A stretch of 64,000 nt of DNA from Candidatus Methanoperedens nitratireducens. GTDB taxonomy: Archaea; Halobacteriota; Methanosarcinia; Methanosarcinales; Methanoperedenaceae. The notes below the pieces were generated by a model. It searched no databases, had not been told where the DNA came from, and worked only from the letters and a program-made list of their open reading frames with translations. The stretch's first letter is position 1. Every line of letters starts with the position of its first letter. A program made the position numbers and the translations under genes. Below, piece by piece: positions 63,999-64,000 of this stretch. Where the stretch lies: positions 16,981-80,980 of the forward strand of contig DYGR01000008.1 of NCBI GenBank assembly GCA_020724545.1. The letters are read 5' to 3'.

Positions 63999-64000
63999 TC
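63942..64000. repeat. Short tandem repeats at the right edge
   Basis: CTCTAGGACAACTT, CTCCAGGACAACTT, then CTCCAGGAACTC twice, the last copy reaching base 64000. Unit about 14 bp. The array may continue beyond the window, so its length and type (minisatellite, att core or coding repeat) cannot be judged. Confidence 0.7.

Larger units (their letters stand above)
60600..64000. mobile_element. Integrated plasmid- or virus-like element, extends past right edge
   Basis: From the recombinase onward the genes are short, unrelated to metabolism and typical of a replicon: tyrosine recombinase, ribbon-helix-helix protein, tiny ORFs, structured presumed origin, HUH replication initiator and repeat clusters. 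Promoters have strong TATA boxes close to start codons. The left border is approximate; no attachment-site duplication can be identified because the right border is outside the window. Confidence 0.7.

Noticed and set aside
63639..64000. CRISPR array
   Set aside because: Repeats are short, imperfect and unevenly spaced, spacer-like unique segments of constant length are missing, and there are no cas genes.

Overview
The window is archaeal and comes from a methane-metabolising euryarchaeon of the Methanosarcinales type. An anaerobic methanotroph of the ANME-2 / Methanoperedens kind is my best guess, but this is inference. The evidence is: three coenzyme F430 genes (cfbD, cfbC, cfbB), the tetrahydromethanopterin enzyme mer next to an F420H2 dehydrogenase input subunit (fpoF), soluble heterodisulfide reductase subunits (hdrC, hdrB), archaeal EF-1alpha and S10, RPA and RFC clamp-loader genes, archaeal-type NadM and ApgM, and TATA-box promoters. 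Some genes have a bacterial flavour (aconitase B, CopA, a streptogrisin-like protease, type I restriction-modification).

Layout, left to right. 1-8.4 kb: a copper P-type ATPase cut by the left edge, a FilR1-like regulator, a UbiA prenyltransferase, a secreted serine protease with a lipoprotein, a flippase-like membrane protein and purC. 8.5-12.9 kb: the F430 operon cfbD-cfbC-(DUF2283)-cfbB-pdxT, interrupted by a small gene bounded by inverted copies of a dispersed repeat. 13-18.8 kb: a decayed type I restriction-modification locus. hsdR carries an internal deletion and has lost its C-terminus, hsdM has lost its N-terminus, and a DUF1016 nuclease and nested inverted repeats lie between hsdM and hsdS. 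19.4-22.6 kb: aconitase B and a DUF5803 lipoprotein. 22.6-29.2 kb: a redox island with two paralogous FMN-binding glutamate-synthase-like proteins and a NuoE/NuoF/HoxU-like diaphorase core without hydrogenase subunits, around a divergent control region with a 33-bp direct repeat. 29.2-30 kb: gene remnants.

30-42.3 kb is mostly housekeeping: a methyltransferase, a DJ-1/PfpI protein, a phosphatase/DedA-like membrane pair, tuf-rpsJ, a DUF1858 protein, RPA - RPA-associated protein - carbamate kinase, two regulators and the RFC small subunit. 42.4-48.8 kb: S-adenosylhomocysteine hydrolase with a TnpB element inserted at its stop codon, a kinase / APS kinase / inositol monophosphatase cluster, and hdrC-hdrB. 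49-60.2 kb: an AMA-like AAA ATPase, MetE core enzyme, tRNA-Pro, mer-fpoF-nadM, hisA, tRNA-Val, a split RimK-like ligase with a neighbouring acetyltransferase, and apgM.

From about 60.6 kb to the right edge the content changes to that of a mobile genetic element. It has a tyrosine recombinase with a zinc ribbon, a ribbon-helix-helix protein behind a perfect palindrome, small ORFs, a highly structured presumed origin, a HUH-type replication initiator with an out-of-frame duplicate of its catalytic tyrosine motif, iteron-like repeats and short direct repeats at the very edge. Two of its promoters look alike and appear to give leaderless mRNAs. This element and the diaphorase/glutamate-synthase-like island are the most promising candidates for something undescribed.
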